From Photobacterium profundum SS9 (lineage in GTDB: Bacteria > Pseudomonadota > Gammaproteobacteria > Enterobacterales > Vibrionaceae), in NCBI RefSeq assembly GCF_000196255.1, contig NC_006371.1, positions 1-64,000 on the forward strand: a stretch of DNA of 64,000 nt, in the 5' to 3' direction. This document shows, piece after piece, positions 50,257 through 59,382 of the stretch. The position numbers and the translations under genes were made by a program. Numbering within the stretch: the stretch's first letter is position 1; each line of letters opens with the position of its first letter. The notes under the pieces were generated by a model. That model did not search any database. It was not told where the DNA came from and was given only the letters and a program-made list of their open reading frames with translations.

Positions 50257-50469
50257 TTAAAGCGCTACTACGTTAGCTGCTTGAGGACCTTTTTGGCCCT
50301 GCTCTACTTCGAAAGATACTTTTTGGCCTTCAGCTAGTGTTTTAAAGCCTTCTGAAGCGATTGCACGGAAGTGAACAAATACGTCAGCGCCGCCGTTGTC
50401 TTGAGTAATGAAACCAAAACCTTTATCTTCGTTAAACCATTTTACTAGACCAGTTGTTGTATTAGACAT
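50257..50469 (-). CDS. cspA: CspA-family cold-shock protein
   Basis: This is a small RNA chaperone that melts mRNA structure at low temperature. From [12 protein letters not shown] it is 70 aa, exact for the family, with RNP1 KGFGFI and RNP2 DVFVHF. AAGGGA precedes this start, so the nine extra upstream codons are rejected. It ends [10 protein letters not shown], as in Vibrio CspA, whose gene is on chromosome II. About 300 bases of gene-free upstream sequence would allow the long structured leader usual for cold-induced csp mRNAs. Confidence 0.93.
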   Translation of the reverse strand: MSNTTTGLVKWFNEDKGFGFITQDNGGADVFVHFRAIASEGFKTLAEGQKVSFEVEQGQKGPQAANVVAL

Positions 50470-50791
50470 GTAGTGTCCCTTAATATTTAAATTCATAAAT
50501 TATCACGATAGTGTGATGTGCTGAGAGCTTGAATTATTGAATGTTACGATGAAGCGAAGGGAAACACTGAGGATAACAACACTAACGAAGAAATTCTGAG
50601 GTTTTACTTTTACTTGATGTTTCATTAATAACTCTGAACAACAGAGCGAGATGGATAGTACCTTAATGCCGAATATTGTAAAGTTTTTTTTATAAATATA
50701 AAAATCGAATCTAACATTGAAGTGCGACATTCTCACATTAACCAATGTTGCTTGGGTATAATAAGATAACCACGGTATTATGATTTGTTAA

Positions 50792-51694
50792 ATGGAGTAT
50801 GTATCTGTGATGCTGAATTACATTGAACCAGTGTTTCGTCCGCCATCTGAATGGAAATCGTTGATCTTGCAAGTGACCAACGGGTGCAGCCATAACCAGT
50901 GTACTTTCTGTGATATGTATACTCAGCCGCACAAGAAATTTCGCCCAAAGAAACCTGACGACATCGAGCGAGAGTTACAACAAATCGTGGCGTCTGGAAC
51001 ACGTGTACATCGTGTTTTTTTGGCTGATGGGGATGCGATGACTTTGCCGTTCGCGCGTTTACAGCATATTTGTTCCTTGATTAACCAGTATTTACCCGAT
51101 GTTCAGCGTATTTCGAGCTACTGTTTGCCCCGTAATCTTACAAATAAAACTGAGGAGCAACTGGCAGAATTGCGCCAATTAGGCTTGAGCTTATTGTATG
51201 TGGGATGTGAAAGCGGCGATGATGAAGTGTTAGCCAAAGTGCAAAAAGGCGAAACTTTCGAATCGTCGTTAATTGCACTGAAAAAGCTTAAAGCTGCAGG
51301 TATGAAAAGTTCGGTCATGATCCTTAATGGCTTGGGTGGGCCACTTTTGAGTGAGCAGCATGCGATTGCTTCAGCGAGATTGATGAATGCTGCGCAGCCA
51401 GAGTATTTATCGACTTTAGTGGTGTCTTTCCCTTTAGGAGAAGCACGTTTTACTGCGGGATTTAATGGGCAATTTCGTCAATTGACACAAGCAGAGCTGT
51501 TTCATGAAATGAAAGTATTACTGGATCACCTTGAGCTGGATAAAACCGTGTTTCGCTCTGATCATGCTTCGAACTATTTGGTGTTAAAAGGCATTCTTGG
51601 GCGCGATAAAGCCAAGCTATTGGCTCAAGTTAATATGGCTATTTCGAACCCAGATGTAATGCCTCTTCGAGCTGAGTGGCAACGCGGGTTGTAA
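50792..51694 (+). CDS. Radical SAM protein
   Basis: The protein is 300 aa. The cluster motif TNGCSHNQCTFCDMY has three cysteines spaced C-x4-C-x2-C, the arrangement seen in a large family of uncharacterised radical SAM proteins with GCSHNxCTFC. After it come a GDAMTLP segment and YVGCESGDDEVL, typical of the barrel. The start may be 50792 or the ATG at 50810 (MLNYIEP), which has GGAG upstream. The function is unknown. It converges with the GFA gene. Confidence 0.85.
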   Translation: MEYVSVMLNYIEPVFRPPSEWKSLILQVTNGCSHNQCTFCDMYTQPHKKFRPKKPDDIERELQQIVASGTRVHRVFLADGDAMTLPFARLQHICSLINQYLPDVQRISSYCLPRNLTNKTEEQLAELRQLGLSLLYVGCESGDDEVLAKVQKGETFESSLIALKKLKAAGMKSSVMILNGLGGPLLSEQHAIASARLMNAAQPEYLSTLVVSFPLGEARFTAGFNGQFRQLTQAELFHEMKVLLDHLELDKTVFRSDHASNYLVLKGILGRDKAKLLAQVNMAISNPDVMPLRAEWQRGL

Positions 51695-51697
51695 TGG

Positions 51698-51719
51698 TGA
51701 CGAAGCTATGGCTTCGTCA
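51698..51719. terminator. Bidirectional hairpin between convergent genes
   Basis: TGACGAAGC and GCTTCGTCA form a perfect nine-base stem with loop TATG, three bases past the radical SAM stop. Confidence 0.7.
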
Positions 51720-51740
51720 GAATTGTTTGCTCTACTTACC

Positions 51741-52121
51741 CTAAGATTTACGATCTGCTGGGTGATTTACACCATCACTAACTGGTACTTCACCTAACTC
51801 ATACGGGTTAATACCCTCTAAACACCCCACATTGATCCCGAATTCTGTTGGATCTGAGCGGCGTTGGTGATGAGTGTAAATACCACAGTTAGAACAAAAG
51901 TAGTGTTTTGCCGTATGGGTATTGAACTGGTACAAACGTAGTACGTCTTCGCCAGCCGTGATAGTCAGGTTGGATAAGGTTACGGATGCCACGATAGCCC
52001 CTTTGCGTCGGCACATGGAACAGTCGCAGCGGCGTAATTTTTCTAGCCCATTAGGTAACTTCACGGTAAATTTCACGGCACCGCAATGGCATTGCCCGGT
52101 ATGAATAGGTTTGAGATCCAT
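51741..52121 (-). CDS. GFA-family (glutathione-dependent formaldehyde-activating enzyme-like) protein
   Basis: The protein is 126 aa. The zinc-binding cysteines are all present: QCHCGAVKF, CDCSMCRRKG and CSNCGIYTHHQRR. Many family members are not real glutathione-formaldehyde enzymes, so the reaction is open. It lies 28 bases after the glutathionylspermidine synthase-like gene on the same strand and may be co-transcribed with it. Confidence 0.87.
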   Translation of the reverse strand: MDLKPIHTGQCHCGAVKFTVKLPNGLEKLRRCDCSMCRRKGAIVASVTLSNLTITAGEDVLRLYQFNTHTAKHYFCSNCGIYTHHQRRSDPTEFGINVGCLEGINPYELGEVPVSDGVNHPADRKS

Positions 52122-52149
52122 TTCTTTTGTATTCCCTTGTTTGTGCTAA

Positions 52150-53313
52150 CTACAAAATAATGTGTGGCAAATAACGAGACATATCTTGAGTGACTTTTGA
52201 TTTGTCTTCTCTTATCGAGATCCCTCCCGGTTTGTCGTTAACCAGCCAACTGCCAATTAGGGTGTAATAATCACCAAATTTAGGCAAAGGGTGGTATGCC
52301 TGATAGATCACCCCTTCATCACCGTAAGGACCGTCAACTCGCAAGGTTTGCTTGCCATTTTGGACGATGGAAATGTTGGCACCTTCACGTGCAAATAACG
52401 GCTTGATAACGTAGTCCCGCAAGCTACTAAGCCCTTTGTCATCCGGGAAGTAGGCGGGCAATAGATTGGGGTGATTATGAAATTTTTGCCATAAAAGGGG
52501 CAATAGTGCTTTGTTGCTAATCACCGACTTCCACATGGGTTCCAACCAGTTAACCTTGGCATCGGTTAGGTTTTCTGCATAGTTTTCACGGAACATAAAT
52601 TCCCAAGGGTACAGTTTGAACATCCAACGAATAGGGCGGCTTGCCATATCGGTGAATTCCCCTCTATTGTTCAAGCCAATATCTTCGATGTGAACAAAGG
52701 CAGTCGATAGTCCGGCTTCTTTTGCACAATCTTCCATGTATTGAACAGTGCCGCGATCTTCTTCTGTATCATGACAACAAGAAAAGTGCAGTGTTTGGCC
52801 TGGCTGAGAATGCGCTAACTCTTTAAAGCGATTGATCAGCAGCTCTTGCAGTAAGTTAAATTGGTCTGCATCACGGCGAATAGCTCCGCTTTTAACTTGA
52901 TCTTCAAGCCATAGCCATTGCCAGAACCCTGTTTCGAAAAGAGAGGTCGGCGTATCCGCATTGTTTTCATATAGTTTTGCATGCCCTGTACCGTCGTAGG
53001 CAAAATCTAAGCGAGAATAAAGTGAGGGTTCTTTACGTTGCCATGAATCTAATACGTTTTGCCACATGGCTTCTGGTATTTGGAATTTACGTAACCAATA
53101 TTCATCTCGTACGACAGTATCTACCACATCAAGACACATCTGGTGTATCTCTTCGGTTGGATCCTCGATATCACGTTCAATTTGCTCTAACGTGAATTGA
53201 TAATAAGCGGTCTCATCCCAATAAGGGTCTTCATACATCGAGTGAAAGCCAAAGCCATATTCGGCGGCTAATTCACGCCAATGTTTACGTTCCTTACTGT
53301 CAATTCTGAGCAT
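52150..53313 (-). CDS. Glutathionylspermidine synthase family protein (YgiC/YjfC-like ATP-grasp)
   Basis: The protein is 387 aa, the length of the stand-alone synthetase family. Conserved segments include YEDPYWDETAYYQFT near the N-terminus, RLDFAYDGTGHAKLYENNADTPTSL-type sequence in the middle, and PLFAREGANISIV with GDEGVIYQ near the C-terminus. It is an ATP-grasp ligase fold; most family members of this length have no proven amidase domain or substrate. It is the first gene of a possible two-gene unit with GFA. Confidence 0.87.
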   Translation of the reverse strand: MLRIDSKERKHWRELAAEYGFGFHSMYEDPYWDETAYYQFTLEQIERDIEDPTEEIHQMCLDVVDTVVRDEYWLRKFQIPEAMWQNVLDSWQRKEPSLYSRLDFAYDGTGHAKLYENNADTPTSLFETGFWQWLWLEDQVKSGAIRRDADQFNLLQELLINRFKELAHSQPGQTLHFSCCHDTEEDRGTVQYMEDCAKEAGLSTAFVHIEDIGLNNRGEFTDMASRPIRWMFKLYPWEFMFRENYAENLTDAKVNWLEPMWKSVISNKALLPLLWQKFHNHPNLLPAYFPDDKGLSSLRDYVIKPLFAREGANISIVQNGKQTLRVDGPYGDEGVIYQAYHPLPKFGDYYTLIGSWLVNDKPGGISIREDKSKVTQDMSRYLPHIIL

Positions 53314-53345
53314 TCGTGATTGTCCTTACTGCATACAAAGGGTGT

Positions 53346-53379
53346 TATACCCAAGTTACCTTGAGGTGGCTTGGGTATA
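53346..53379. repeat. Dispersed repeat family 1, minimal hairpin copy
   Basis: TATACCCAAGTTACC is directly followed by its inverted counterpart GGTGGCTTGGGTATA. The two terminal arms are joined with no interior, giving a 34-base hairpin about 30 bases upstream of the ATP-grasp gene start. Confidence 0.75.
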
Positions 53380-53597
53380 AAGCGTTACGCTACTGAGAAT
53401 ATGACACTTTTCAGCGTGATAGCCAAACTTGAGTTGTAATATTTAAAGACGAATACCGAGGAGGAGCGAGTTAAACGAAGGGATCATTAAAAAGCCAAAG
53501 TAAAAGGATTTCCAATGGCTTTATGTACAGTGGTATTTCATACACCTAAATTGATTTAGAAAAGAGATACGGTGTTATGGAATATAAGAGAAGTCGG

Positions 53598-53906
53598 TTA
53601 CATGATTTTTTGGTGCTTACTACTTACTACTGCACCATCTAGTATATTAAATTTATACACGGAGTTTTTATCTGTGCATTCAAGTGCCTTCTCCAAGAGG
53701 GTGCATGTTCCACCTGCACGGGTGAACATACTTTGAACGACCTTAACCTCGGTGCCTTTATCGATGGCATGTAATTCTTCTGTAGTCACTGGGGCAATAC
53801 GACCAGATTTCACTAATTTAGGTATATCAAACATACTTGTTGTCTGGCAACCTGCCAATATAAATGGCGACAATGTTATTAGAGCAAGTAGTTTTGAGCG
53901 TTTCAT
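53598..53906 (-). CDS. Small lipoprotein of unknown function
   Basis: The protein is 102 aa. The signal peptide ends in lipobox LAGC, with Cys19 followed by QTTS, which favours outer-membrane sorting. The mature part is short and charged, with two further cysteines (GTCTLL and LECTD) that could form a disulfide. No domain is recognised. It is monocistronic. Confidence 0.78.
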   Translation of the reverse strand: MKRSKLLALITLSPFILAGCQTTSMFDIPKLVKSGRIAPVTTEELHAIDKGTEVKVVQSMFTRAGGTCTLLEKALECTDKNSVYKFNILDGAVVSSKHQKIM

Positions 53907-54128
53907 TTTTATTCCCTTTAAGTGTTGAACGGTGTTTTATATTTTCGTGGGAATTTACCGTCAATAGATTGGCGTGTAAACCTTTTTATATACCTATTGG
54001 GAATTTTAATCAGAAAGGTATTCAACAATTGAATGCTTACTTGCCTAAAGCTGGGATGAGGGAAAGGTATTTATTGAAATGTATTGCGGATGCGGCACTC
54101 ACCAGAAGATGAGTACCGATTTGAAATA

Positions 54129-54737
54129 CTATTCTTTTAAATAGGTACATAAGAATTGTGTAACCGATGTTTCAATCGCTATTTGTTGTTCTTCTGCATT
54201 TGCTGGTGGAAGGTGGACTAATATTTGAGGCCAAAACACGATAGCTTTGATTGAGGCAAAAAATTGTTCAGAAGCGACTTTTGGATAAGCGACATCAAGC
54301 TTATTGGCTGCAATCCCTGCTTCTATCCATTGAGTTAACCCAATACAACCTTCTAAATCTTGAATTTTTTCTTGCATGATGGTCGCAGATTTACTTGATC
54401 GCATACATTCAGATAAAACCATGCGTGCAAGCGAAAGAAATTCATCGCTGCAAAGTAATTTGACTTCTGTTTCTGCTATCGCGGTAAGCTGAGATTTTAC
54501 CGATGTTGTGGTATTAAATTGAACGTCAGCAATGGTATGAATGTTTGAGAATAGACGCTCAATAATCATGCTAAATAGACTGTCTTTCGTTGGATAATAT
54601 TTATAAAGCGTTCGCTTAGAGACTTCTGCTTTTTTGGATATTGCTTCCATGCTGGTTTGTTCTAGCCCTTTCTCAGTGAAAAGGGCTATAGCAGCCAGAA
54701 TAATATTTTCTTGTTTTATTTCAGCAACTTTAACCAT
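54129..54737 (-). CDS. TetR-family transcriptional repressor
   Basis: The protein is 202 aa. The N-terminal helix-turn-helix is MEAISKKAEVSKRTLYKYYPTK. The C-terminal half is helical, like the AcrR/TetR_C ligand domain. It is divergent from the metallo-beta-lactamase-fold lipoprotein gene, with a 20-bp palindrome between them, and probably represses it and itself. Confidence 0.9.
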   Translation of the reverse strand: MVKVAEIKQENIILAAIALFTEKGLEQTSMEAISKKAEVSKRTLYKYYPTKDSLFSMIIERLFSNIHTIADVQFNTTTSVKSQLTAIAETEVKLLCSDEFLSLARMVLSECMRSSKSATIMQEKIQDLEGCIGLTQWIEAGIAANKLDVAYPKVASEQFFASIKAIVFWPQILVHLPPANAEEQQIAIETSVTQFLCTYLKE

Positions 54738-54761
54738 ATATCACTCAATATTATAAATAAA

Positions 54762-54781
54762 AGTAAACGTATGTGTTTACT
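54762..54781. promoter_or_regulatory. Probable TetR operator
   Basis: AGTAAAC-GTATGT-GTTTACT is a perfect inverted repeat with seven-base arms. It lies 25 bases from the tetR start. A related half-site, GTTTACTTTT, lies close to the divergent gene's start near 54822. Confidence 0.75.
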
Positions 54782-54845
54782 TTGTGTTGGTTCACGTTAT
54801 TATTAAAAGTATACACCATCGTTTACTTTTGAGGCTAGCATAAAT

Positions 54846-56009
54846 ATGAATACCAAGTTGAAAACATCGTTGATTCCTTTAATGAGTGTACTTGGATTGG
54901 CTGCCTGTAATGATAATCCTATTACGGGGGAACATGTTCTGAGTGCTGATTTACGTCAAACGCGTATTGAACAATCAGCTCAATTCTTTGATGGCAAAGT
55001 TATTTCTCGTATTCCACAGGTTGAAAATCAAGAGGGTATTGTAAAAACGCTATGGAAATTTTTTGCCCAACGTAGCCAATATAAGCCTTCACAAGCATTA
55101 CCGTATCAAGATGTTGATATTACACGATTACAAAAACCTAGTGAGCAATTACGTGTGACTTGGCTCGGGCATTCGTCATTATTTATAGAAGCCGACAAAA
55201 CACGTATTTTAATTGATCCTGTATTTGAATATGCAGCCCCTGCTTTTTTTGCCCGAATGTTTCAGCGTAATGTTGCGGCCCCTGTAAGCCGTGAAGATTT
55301 ACCATTACCTGATGTGATTGTGATTTCGCATGATCATTATGACCATTTAGAAGAAAATACAGCCCGATTTTATGCCAACAAAGATGTGATGTTTTTTGTG
55401 CCGCTAGGGGTTGGACGTCACCTTGAAAAATGGGGTGTTCCACCAACAAATATTAAAGAATTTGATTGGTGGGAAAGTCAGAAAATAAATTCAGTAACCA
55501 TTACTGCGGCACCAGCCAACCACAATTCAGGTAGAGGGCTGTTTGATTCAAACAAAACGCTATGGGCTTCTTGGGCAATTCAGGCTGATACTGGTAGTGT
55601 ATTTTTTAGTGGCGATACTGCTTATGGTGAGCATTTTAAGCAAATAGGCGAACGCTTAGGTCCGTTCGATTTGGCTTTTATTGAAGTTGCAGCCAACTTA
55701 AAAGAAGACAGTGGTTATCCTGTTGAAGGCTGGGGGCATATGCAAGCATCTCATACCATGCAGGCACATTTAGATGTTCAAGCTGATAAATTGTTTCCTG
55801 TCCATTGGTCAACGTATGAACTTTTTATTCATCAGTGGGATGAGCCTGTAAATGATTTGATTGCAGAAGCGGCTAAATATGATGTTGAGTTAGTGACACC
55901 GATGGTAGGTGCTTCTATTGATCTGCCTTTAGCAGAGAAAACGGCGTATTGGTGGCAAGATGTTTATGACAAAGGTGCAGCAATTCCATTGGTGTTTAAC
56001 TCACAATAA
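54846..56009 (+). CDS. Metallo-beta-lactamase-fold hydrolase, lipoprotein (UlaG/NAPE-PLD-like)
   Basis: The protein is 387 aa with an N-terminal lipobox LGLAAC. The catalytic domain begins TWLGHSSLFIEADKTRILIDP. The metal motif is SHDHYDHLE, with further ligands in AANHNSGRG, FSGDTAYG and PVHWSTYE. This is the beta-lactamase_2 group that includes NAPE-phospholipase D-like enzymes. It is anchored in the cell envelope and probably controlled by the divergent TetR regulator. The substrate is unknown. Confidence 0.88.
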   Translation: MNTKLKTSLIPLMSVLGLAACNDNPITGEHVLSADLRQTRIEQSAQFFDGKVISRIPQVENQEGIVKTLWKFFAQRSQYKPSQALPYQDVDITRLQKPSEQLRVTWLGHSSLFIEADKTRILIDPVFEYAAPAFFARMFQRNVAAPVSREDLPLPDVIVISHDHYDHLEENTARFYANKDVMFFVPLGVGRHLEKWGVPPTNIKEFDWWESQKINSVTITAAPANHNSGRGLFDSNKTLWASWAIQADTGSVFFSGDTAYGEHFKQIGERLGPFDLAFIEVAANLKEDSGYPVEGWGHMQASHTMQAHLDVQADKLFPVHWSTYELFIHQWDEPVNDLIAEAAKYDVELVTPMVGASIDLPLAEKTAYWWQDVYDKGAAIPLVFNSQ

Positions 56010-56110
56010 TAAGTAACGCTGAAATTGAGATAACAGATTCATTAAAACGTCAGAAACTGTAATTATGATAGTTGGTCTTATTGCTCTTATGAAGTTGACT
56101 GGAGGGAATC

Positions 56111-56539
56111 ATGGAAGTACATATTGCTAAAACCCAACAAGAATTAGAAAGGGCTGCCACTGTTCTTGTGCAATTACGCCCTGCATTTAATATTGCTTCA
56201 TTGTGTGAACAAATTATTCAACAGCAAAAGCAGGGATATCAAGTCGCTTACGTCGAACTCGATGGGCGAGTTGTTTGTGTGGCTGGCTTTACAGTTAACC
56301 TAAAATTGGCGTGGGGTAAATCAATATACGTTGATGATTTGGTTACCGATTCAGACACACGATCTGTTGGGGCGGGAAAGCACATGATTGAATGGCTAAA
56401 GATGTACGCTAAAAACGAAGGATGTAGAGAAATACATTTAGATTCAGGTGTACAGCGTTATGGTGCTCATCGCTTTTATCTTCGTGAAGGCTTTAATATA
56501 ACATCTCATCATTTTATGCTGAACAACGTCAGTGACTGA
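56111..56539 (+). CDS. GNAT-family N-acetyltransferase
   Basis: The protein is 142 aa. The acetyl-CoA-binding motif A is VDDLVTDSDTRSVGAGKHMIEWL, and the C-terminal GAHRFYLREGFNIT is the usual motif B. GGAGG lies just before the start. It is about 100 bases after the hydrolase gene and could be co-transcribed. The substrate is not predictable. Confidence 0.9.
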   Translation: MEVHIAKTQQELERAATVLVQLRPAFNIASLCEQIIQQQKQGYQVAYVELDGRVVCVAGFTVNLKLAWGKSIYVDDLVTDSDTRSVGAGKHMIEWLKMYAKNEGCREIHLDSGVQRYGAHRFYLREGFNITSHHFMLNNVSD

Positions 56540-56570
56540 TTGTTAAGTGCAGGCTTGGTTGAAACGGTAA

Positions 56571-56731
56571 TACCATTCTAGGTAAGTCGTTGATCATAAT
56601 ATTGCGCAGGAAAAATCGCTTATAACTAGGCATGAATTGCAGATAACTAGTGGTTCTAATTACAAAATTCATAACGACGTTATAAGTAGTTTTAACCAGC
56701 AAGAATGATCAAATACTTATGTAGGATGGTA
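56571..56731. repeat. Dispersed inverted repeat, family 2, long copy
   Basis: The ends TACCATTCTAGGTAAGT (56571) and ACTTATGTAGGATGGTA (ending 56731) pair with mismatches. The interior of about 130 bases carries TGATCA sites and an inner inverted pair around CTTATAACTA. It is longer than the copies at 2701 and 26071. Confidence 0.65.
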
Positions 56732-56800
56732 TATGATAGCATCCAATAATTCCGAAGAGGGGAAGCTTGTTGACCGTTCTTCTTTATTTCATTATTGGCG

Positions 56801-57742
56801 CTAAAGCCCTTCGACGTTAATCCAATTCCAGCGCCTTTTCACTTCTTGTACTTTCTGATTGAGAACAATATTCCTAATATCCTCAACAAATTCTTCAATC
56901 AAGCTGCCAAATTCCCCCTTTCGGCTGATAACGGCTAATTGTCGGGTGATGCCAGGAGCTGGTAATGGCTGGCATTCCAGTTTATCCAGAAGCTCAAGTT
57001 GTCGAGCCAAAAACGTGGGTGAGGACAGCGACCACCCTAATCCTTCTGCCACCATACCCAGCACGTTATCGGCGCGATCAAGAGAGAATTGATTCTGTGG
57101 CTTGTAGTTACGCCAGCGTAGCCAATTGTTGGTTTGGGTTCCTGTCGGTGTCCAGTTTTCATAGGCGATATAAGGCTTGTTTCTTGCCAGCCATTGGATG
57201 TCTTTCGTTTCCCAGTTTGCAGGGGTAACAACGACGTATTGCTCTCCCAATAGTGGGAACATGGCGAGATCCTGTGGGATATCCTGATTAGCCATACTGA
57301 TGATGATATCGGTTTTGCCTGACTGAAGTGAGGTTAGCAATTCTGGTGCGGTGCCAGTTATCTGGTTGATATGGGCAACTTTGGGTTGGAGATATTTGAG
57401 CAACTCTATACCCGCAATTTGGGTAACCGAATCGACCATGCCAATACGCAATCGGGGTAGTTTGCCTTTTTCTATCGAGTGCATCCAGTCTTGCAGTTTG
57501 CGCGATTCAGCCAGTAGTTTGCTGCCTTGCTCGTACAGTTCCCGTCCAGTCAGTGTCAGTTTGATTGGACGCTTACTTCTGTCTAACAGTTTGCTGTCAA
57601 GTATCTGCTCTAGGCTCTGAACCAGCTGTGAAACCGCTGATTGGGTTTGATTAAGCTGTTGGGCCGCTTTGCTAAACGAGCCGGTCTCGACCACTGTAAT
57701 GAAGGTTCTGAGTTGGCGAAGATCAAAGGCAATATTGTCCAT
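56801..57742 (-). CDS. LysR-family transcriptional regulator
   Basis: The protein is 313 aa. The N-terminal winged helix contains GSFSKAAQQLNQTQSAVSQLVQ, and the rest is a periplasmic-binding-protein-like effector domain. It is divergent from the aspartase/PrpD/Dcu operon, with about 165 bases between starts, the usual arrangement for a LysR activator of that operon. Confidence 0.9.
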   Translation of the reverse strand: MDNIAFDLRQLRTFITVVETGSFSKAAQQLNQTQSAVSQLVQSLEQILDSKLLDRSKRPIKLTLTGRELYEQGSKLLAESRKLQDWMHSIEKGKLPRLRIGMVDSVTQIAGIELLKYLQPKVAHINQITGTAPELLTSLQSGKTDIIISMANQDIPQDLAMFPLLGEQYVVVTPANWETKDIQWLARNKPYIAYENWTPTGTQTNNWLRWRNYKPQNQFSLDRADNVLGMVAEGLGWSLSSPTFLARQLELLDKLECQPLPAPGITRQLAVISRKGEFGSLIEEFVEDIRNIVLNQKVQEVKRRWNWINVEGL

Positions 57743-57909
57743 ATGTAGTTACATTATAAGTTTAACTAATACTCTCTATTATATTCTCCACTGCTAGCTA
57801 AGTTCGGAGTTACGTCAAAAAATCAAGAAAAGCCATGGCATAGAATCCTAGTTATTCCGAAAGTACTTAAAAAGTATTTCCAAAATATCTAAAAATGCAG
57901 GGCTTAGCG

Positions 57910-59382
57910 ATGAGAAAAGAAACTGATGTATTAGGCGAGATGATGTTACCCGATGAGGTTTACTACGGTATTCAGACTGTTCGTGCCCGTGATAACTTTG
58001 CTGTATCTGGTCGTACGGCAGTAGATGTACCACATTATTTGTGGGCCGTTGCGGCTATCAAGCAAGCTGCAGCTAAAGCTAACTGCAAAATTGGTGCGCT
58101 AGACGCCACTGTGGCTAAAGCGATTGTACAGGCTTCACAGGAAATGATGGCTCACCGTTTCGATGATCAGTTCCCGATTGATATTTTTCAAGGTGGCGGC
58201 GGAACCTCGACCAATATGAATGCCAATGAGGTGATAGCAAATCGCGCTAACGAAATTCTTACCGGAAAGAAAGGCTATGATGTTGTACATCCCAATACTC
58301 ACGTCAATATGGGGCAGTCGACTAACGATGTGATCCCTGCAGTGATGAAGATGACTTGCCGTATTAACTTACATGCGCTGATCGCAGAGGTCGCAGCACT
58401 TGAAGTCATGCTGGAAGAGAAAACCCAAGCATTTGATCACGTGGTGAAGCTGGCGAGAACCTGCCTGCAAGATGCGGTGCCGATTACTCTTGGCCAGCAA
58501 TTCAGCGGCTATTTACATCAAGTTCGCCGTCTGCATCAATCGTTGAAAACAGCAAGCGAACAAACACTTGATTTACCGTTAGGTGCTACGGCGGTTGGTA
58601 CGGGCTTGTCTACACATGAGGGCTACCTAGAGCAGGTATATATCGAGCTTCGGGAAATATCGGGTGAACAGTTTATTGCTGAAGATAACTTCTTCGACGG
58701 TTTGCAAAATGGTGATACCTACCTTGAAGTTGCAGCTCAGCTGAAAAAGTTGGCTGCATTTTTATCTAAGATGGCAACTGATTTTCGTCTTCAGGGAAGT
58801 GGTCCGCGTGCTGGTTTCAACGAATTATTCTTACCCGCTGTTCAGCCAGGCTCTTCAATTATGCCGGGCAAAATTAACCCTGTTATGCCAGAACTGATCA
58901 ATCAAATTGCTTATCAGGTAATTGGTAATGATGTGACTATCACGATGGCGGTTGAAGGTGGCGAGCTGGATCTCAATGTCTGGGAGCCGGTTATTATCAA
59001 GGCACTGTTTGAGTCGTGTAACTTACTAACTAATGCTATTCCATTGTTTGTTGAAAAATGTCTGAAAGACTTGTTACCCAACGAGCCTGTTTGCCGTGAA
59101 TATGCGGAGAAAAGCACCGCATTAGCCACGGTGATAGCGACTCTGTTTGGCTACAAAGTAGGATGCCGTATTGCTGCGAAAGCCTTCGAGCAGAACCTTC
59201 GTGTGCGAGACGTTGTGCTGGACGAGCAGTTGCTGACGCCAGAGCAGGCTGACTATTTGTTGGATCCGATGGTAATGACAAATCCCAAAGCCAGTGCGGC
59301 AGCAGTCACCCGTTATCAACAGGAAATGGCGACTCCTCAGAAAAACTTGAACTCTGAGGTTAATACTAAGGAGCCAGCATAA
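57910..59382 (+). CDS. Aspartate ammonia-lyase/fumarase superfamily enzyme
   Basis: The protein is 490 aa from MRKETDVLG (the open frame starts five codons earlier), close to AspA at 478. Superfamily signatures are all present: QGGGGTSTNMNANEVI, HPNTHVNMGQSTNDVIP, and the flexible catalytic loop GSSIMPGKINP with its serine. The family eliminates ammonia or another group to give fumarate. Aspartase is the simplest reading, but related lyases act on substituted aspartates. Its stop overlaps the next gene as TAATG. Confidence 0.87.
   Translation: MRKETDVLGEMMLPDEVYYGIQTVRARDNFAVSGRTAVDVPHYLWAVAAIKQAAAKANCKIGALDATVAKAIVQASQEMMAHRFDDQFPIDIFQGGGGTSTNMNANEVIANRANEILTGKKGYDVVHPNTHVNMGQSTNDVIPAVMKMTCRINLHALIAEVAALEVMLEEKTQAFDHVVKLARTCLQDAVPITLGQQFSGYLHQVRRLHQSLKTASEQTLDLPLGATAVGTGLSTHEGYLEQVYIELREISGEQFIAEDNFFDGLQNGDTYLEVAAQLKKLAAFLSKMATDFRLQGSGPRAGFNELFLPAVQPGSSIMPGKINPVMPELINQIAYQVIGNDVTITMAVEGGELDLNVWEPVIIKALFESCNLLTNAIPLFVEKCLKDLLPNEPVCREYAEKSTALATVIATLFGYKVGCRIAAKAFEQNLRVRDVVLDEQLLTPEQADYLLDPMVMTNPKASAAAVTRYQQEMATPQKNLNSEVNTKEPA

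Noticed and set aside
50503..50745. 80-codon frame upstream of the cold-shock gene
   Set aside because: It falls in the expected long leader of the csp mRNA and has no protein-like pattern.
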